Shown one piece after another: positions 60,904-64,000 of a DNA stretch of 64,000 nt (its first letter is position 1; every line of letters starts with the position of its first letter). Source of the stretch: Nymphaea colorata (lineage: Eukaryota > Streptophyta > Magnoliopsida > Nymphaeales > Nymphaeaceae); contig NC_045143.1 of NCBI RefSeq assembly GCF_008831285.2, positions 9,621,503-9,685,502 on the forward strand, given 5' to 3'. The notes beneath the pieces were generated by a model that was given only the letters and a program-made list of their open reading frames with translations, did not search any database and was not told where the DNA came from. The position numbers were made by a program, and so were the translations under genes.

Positions 60904-61766
60904 CTGAGACCGATCAGCAAATAGGTTTATCATGAGCAAATAGTTCTGCAATTGCAGAGCCTGATCATTGTGAGATGTAAAAGAAGTAGAAGATTCAACA
61001 CATTCTTTCATTTCATTGTATTTTTGTCGATCCTTTTCTATGAATACTAATATTTTTTTCGAAATAGAGAAAAAACTGGTGGTTTCTTGACATATACTTT
61101 ACGTAGGACGAAGGATTCCAGCGATTTCACCACCAATATATATATATATAATTTTTTGTAAATTCCTTCTCAACATGAGCAAAAACGACTTTTTGTTCCA
61201 AGCTAGTTTACTCATCTTTCCATGTATATGTGTCTTGATGGGTCTACTTGTATACTACCACTATAAGTCAGAAGATCTCTCATCAGTTATTACTAATTAT
61301 TTAGATAAGAAATATCCATATATTGAGTTTGGACGTGTAATTGATTAGTTAGCAATTGCTAAGAAAAAAAAAAAGGAGAGACTTTGTGCGGTCTACCCGT
61401 ATAAAGAAAGTACTAAATAAAATAAAAAGAAGGATCTTGAAAAGGATATAATGAAATTCCTCTATGACTCTCCTAGGGCAACAATCTATTTAATGGATAG
61501 ATCATACAATTTATTCGAACCCCCATGTGTTCTTCAAGCAATTTGTGCTTCCGAGTATTTCTTGCTTGTTTACATGTATATTATATACCACAGCTTACAC
61601 CCCATGTTGAGTCAACTACTCCGTGTGCTCCACCTTGCACGAATAAAATTCGTTCAAAGAAGTTCGCCCAATCTGAACTTGGTGTCTCAGTCCACCAATA
61701 GTATATGGCTACGCTCTTATATAGTGGTACTCAAAGACCTGGATTATGCACGCATTTCATATGAGC
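60904..61766. other. 3' flank of gene G
   Basis: The first 500-600 bases match the 3' flanks of the other genes, more distantly than E. A 122-codon frame at 61451-61819 has no recognised domain. 61600-61730 resembles the text near 58400-58500. Confidence 0.5.
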
Positions 61767-62076
61767 TAAGTCTAGGGCCGCGGGCCAAGTACCGGACAGG
61801 TACCCGGTATTTGTTTTGATCGAGCCCAAGTCGACTTGATTGTGGCTGATTCGGTATGATTTATTTTTTATATTATTTTTATTTAATAATGATATATATA
61901 TATATTATTATTTAAAATATATTTTATGTATAAAATTTTTTATTTTATATTATAAGATTTTTTTATTTTAAATAGGTCGTGCCTGTGCTCGGATTTCAAA
62001 GCTGAGCCCAAGCTTAGGTTTCGACGACCCAAGCTTGACCCTTATCGGGCCAGGCCCAGCCGGATGCCCAGACCTA
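61767..62076. mobile_element. Small MITE with AT-rich core
   Basis: 310 bp with ends TAAGTCTAGGGC and, inversely, TAGGTCTGGGCATCC, flanked by TATGAGC (left) and AATGAGC (right). The centre (61855-61965) is nearly pure A/T. hAT-like by its ends, but the target duplication is imperfect. Confidence 0.55.
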
Positions 62077-62083
62077 AATGAGC

Positions 62084-63200
62084 AGCTGGTTAAGTTTCCT
62101 TTTCGGAAGTCAATTGGTCAGATTTAATTCCGATGTAACATTTAATATATCAACTTTACTGGTAAATTCAGATTTGAAATGTGATTTATATATGAATAAT
62201 GAAAGTACGCTATCACATGTCTGAATTCAAATAGGAATTCACAATCTGAACAATGTCCAGGCCCGATTTTTAAATTTACAGTCGGATCAAACTTTTAAAC
62301 CAAATCTGAACCGCACTATGATATGTTAAGAAATAAATTGCAAAAGCAGACGGATATTAGACATAGGATATATGTTTAAAATTAAATCAAAATCTAATAC
62401 TGATTGTGTATTTATTTACATGCCAACCGACTTCAATTGAATGTTATTTCTTAAATCTGAATCGGATTCTATTTTGTCAATGCCCCCAACACACACAAAC
62501 ACAACATTTTTAAAAGGTGGAACACCATCGTATCAGGCATTTCATGGTTTCAATCTCCACAAGAGCTATCGACACATGGCTAAAAATCTTCAAAAATTTT
62601 GGAGTTTCTTTTTTTTATGACGGTTTTGAAAGCTTCCCAACTCCAAGACTTCCTTTAATCACATTTAATGGTGTATCGTTTTTCCCAGGGAACCCTAAAT
62701 AAGAAATGGGCACTCAAATTCCAAAGTCAAAAGCACAATTTGTTTTTTTTAATTTGATCTTAATCAGGCCAGGTCGGCGCCCAATGGGCCCAGGGGCATG
62801 GTCATTGTCGAGCTTGAGTATTTGTGGCTTGTTTTGGACTAAAACTTGGCCTGGATCCGATCTCTTACATATAATATATATTCAAACCCTCTATTATATT
62901 AAAAAACAAGAACCAAGTGCACCATGAAAACTTGATTAGGAACTTAAAACAAATTACAAATTTGAATTTGGAGTTGCTGTTAGATATATTCACAAGTCCG
63001 AAAAAAATTCAAATGAAATATGTCAAAACAAAGTAGATTGTCCAAATCAGTTTCTCATGCTTTATATTAACGAAATTTTCACTAAACAAAAGTAAAAAAC
63101 ACTGTTAAGTAGTCAAATTTACATGGCCTGGATTTTGTTTGAACGACATATATAAATCCCGCACAAATCGATCGTGTTTGCACCGTCCGTACGTATCTTC
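62084..63200. other. Intergenic DNA before gene H
   Basis: AT-rich, no gene, RNA or transposon with clear ends. Degenerate ATCTGAATC-like words near 62440 may be a decayed relative of the hAT subterminal repeats. Confidence 0.4.
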
Positions 63201-63208
63201 CACACGTA

Positions 63209-63358
63209 TTGACCGAACCGGGCGTGAGAACTTTCAACTCAAAGATGGTGGTCCGGTCTGTTTATTCGTGTTGAAACGTTTCCCGCCGCAAAACCAGAAA
63301 AGGTCAACCAGAAAACTCAACCACAAAAGTACTTCAACGTCTTCTCGCTTGTATAAAT
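63209..63358 (+). promoter_or_regulatory. Promoter of gene H: inverted W-box pair and TATA box
   Basis: TTGACC 63209-63214, GGTCAA 63302-63307 and TATAAAT 63352-63358. The two W-boxes are further apart than in the sisters, but the 45-bp step to the TATA box is kept, although the surrounding sequence is largely unlike theirs. Confidence 0.65.
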
Positions 63359-63565
63359 CTGCAAAAATCTCAACCCAGAGACGCCAACTTGATAACGAGA
63401 CCTGTCACCGAATCTCCATCAACTCCTACCTCTTCTTTCAAATTTCACAAACTCGAAGCTATCACCAGAGCGGGAGAGAGAAAGGGAGGGGGAGCAGCAG
63501 AAGTTGCAGCAGTAGTAGTTGCGGCAGGAGCTCACTTTCATCTGAATATCCAAACTTCAAACTAA

Positions 63566-63802
63566 ATGAAGCCATCAATTAAGAGATTTCTCCCGGCGTT
63601 CTGCTTGATATGTGTTCTGGTCTCCATGTCGATTCAACCCCTTGAGGCAATCAGGCCTCTCCATGAGGCAGTGATCATGAAGGTGAACAACATGGAAACA
63701 AGAAACTGGTCAGTGTTCGAGTTGCTGCCCAAGAGGCCAGTGACTCCATCTGGGCCTTCATGCAAAACCACCGCTCCTGGAGGAACCAAGCGTCCCTGTT
63801 GA
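63566..63802 (+). CDS. Gene H: small secreted SGPS/two-Cys signalling-peptide precursor (divergent)
   Basis: A 78-residue precursor from the ATG at 63566. Signal core 8-22, IQPLEA 23-28, IRPLHE 29-34, linker with Trp48, C-terminus LLPKRPVTPSGPSC 53-66, KTTAPGG 67-73, TKRPC 74-78. It lies outside the repeated modules: leader and flanks are largely its own, with a GA/AG-rich leader at about 63470-63540. It combines the LLPK linker of E/G with the TPSGPS core of B-D-F and the KRPC end of A. It is probably an older copy at the edge of the array. A longer open frame running over the leader (63139-63582) is in another frame and has no signal peptide, so I do not call it. Confidence 0.9.
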   Translation: MKPSIKRFLPAFCLICVLVSMSIQPLEAIRPLHEAVIMKVNNMETRNWSVFELLPKRPVTPSGPSCKTTAPGGTKRPC

Positions 63803-64000
63803 GACCATCAATCTTGAAATTGATCAGCCTCTGAGAAGCTAGCACAGATGAGTTGGAGAGGAAGGATGCCATGAGTATACGGAAGTTGTAGATTCTACAC
63901 ATTCTTTCATTCTTTTATTCTTATTGTATCAGATCTCTTGATTGTTTCCTGTGAATATATAGTTATAACTTTGATGACTAAAACAAAGCAGAGATTACAA
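63803..64000 (+). other. 3' flank of gene H
   Basis: Probable 3' untranslated region. It contains TTCATTCTTTTATTC and GTGAATATATAG words comparable to the ATTTCATTGTAT and GTGAATAATAT words after the other genes. No further gene before the window ends. Confidence 0.5.

Noticed and set aside
63139-63582. 147-codon frame ending inside gene H
   Set aside because: It covers the promoter and leader of gene H in a different frame, and has no domain. The small peptide frame has clear family support instead.

Overview
The window looks like nuclear DNA of a flowering plant. It is AT-rich and gene-poor, with one intron-less plant-type pentatricopeptide-repeat (PPR) gene, many degenerate LINE and Ty1/copia retrotransposons, hAT-type DNA transposons with 8-bp target duplications, and long (AT)n microsatellites. 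I cannot name the species. I saw no rRNA, tRNA, CRISPR array or bacterial-type operon.

The main content is an array of eight intact genes for very small secreted peptides (75-78 residues), called A-H here. A is on the minus strand near 5.1 kb. B (11.2 kb), C (33.9 kb), D (43.7 kb), E (45.8 kb), F (51.2 kb), G (60.7 kb) and H (63.6 kb) are on the plus strand. There is also one frameshifted relic (9.4 kb) and one promoter remnant that has lost its coding part (16.7/22.7 kb). Each protein has a signal peptide ending near a (I)QPLEA-IRPL motif, a short acidic linker, and a nearly invariant C-terminus built around V-T-P-S-G-P-S-C, a P-G-G step and a final Cys. This is the layout of a post-translationally processed plant signalling peptide. 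The SGPS core recalls the IDA/PIP/PIPL peptides. The two conserved cysteines around a C-T-x-x-x-P stretch recall the CTNIP/SCREW phytocytokines. The family assignment is inference. Seven of the eight promoters (B-H) have a WRKY-type W-box in the GGTCAA orientation 45-57 bp upstream of a TATA box, and six of these have a second W-box of opposite orientation further up. This suggests pathogen- or stress-induced expression.

Layout: 0.4-2.0 kb PPR gene (minus); 2.5-2.9 kb copia integrase relic; 5.0-5.2 kb gene A; 8.4-61 kb repeated copies of a module of several kilobases carrying the peptide gene with its promoter and long flanks. Insertions into the module can be recognised because sister copies preserve the empty sites: a 5.8-kb LINE (16.8-22.6 kb, 11-bp target duplication), a 6.6-kb copia element (23.1-29.7 kb) with two 462-bp LTRs, a deleted copia gag-protease relic (35.1-37.2 kb, minus), several hAT-type MITEs (one nested in another), and a 5.0-kb non-autonomous hAT element (52.8-57.8 kb) with a perfect 8-bp target duplication. 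This hAT element appears to carry a piece of an unidentified host gene. Genes E and G, and genes C and F, are almost identical in coding sequence although lying 15-17 kb apart, so recent duplication or gene conversion is likely. Genes A and H at the two edges share a K-R-P-C ending, while all inner copies end N-R-R-C, as expected if the inner copies expanded between two older edge genes.
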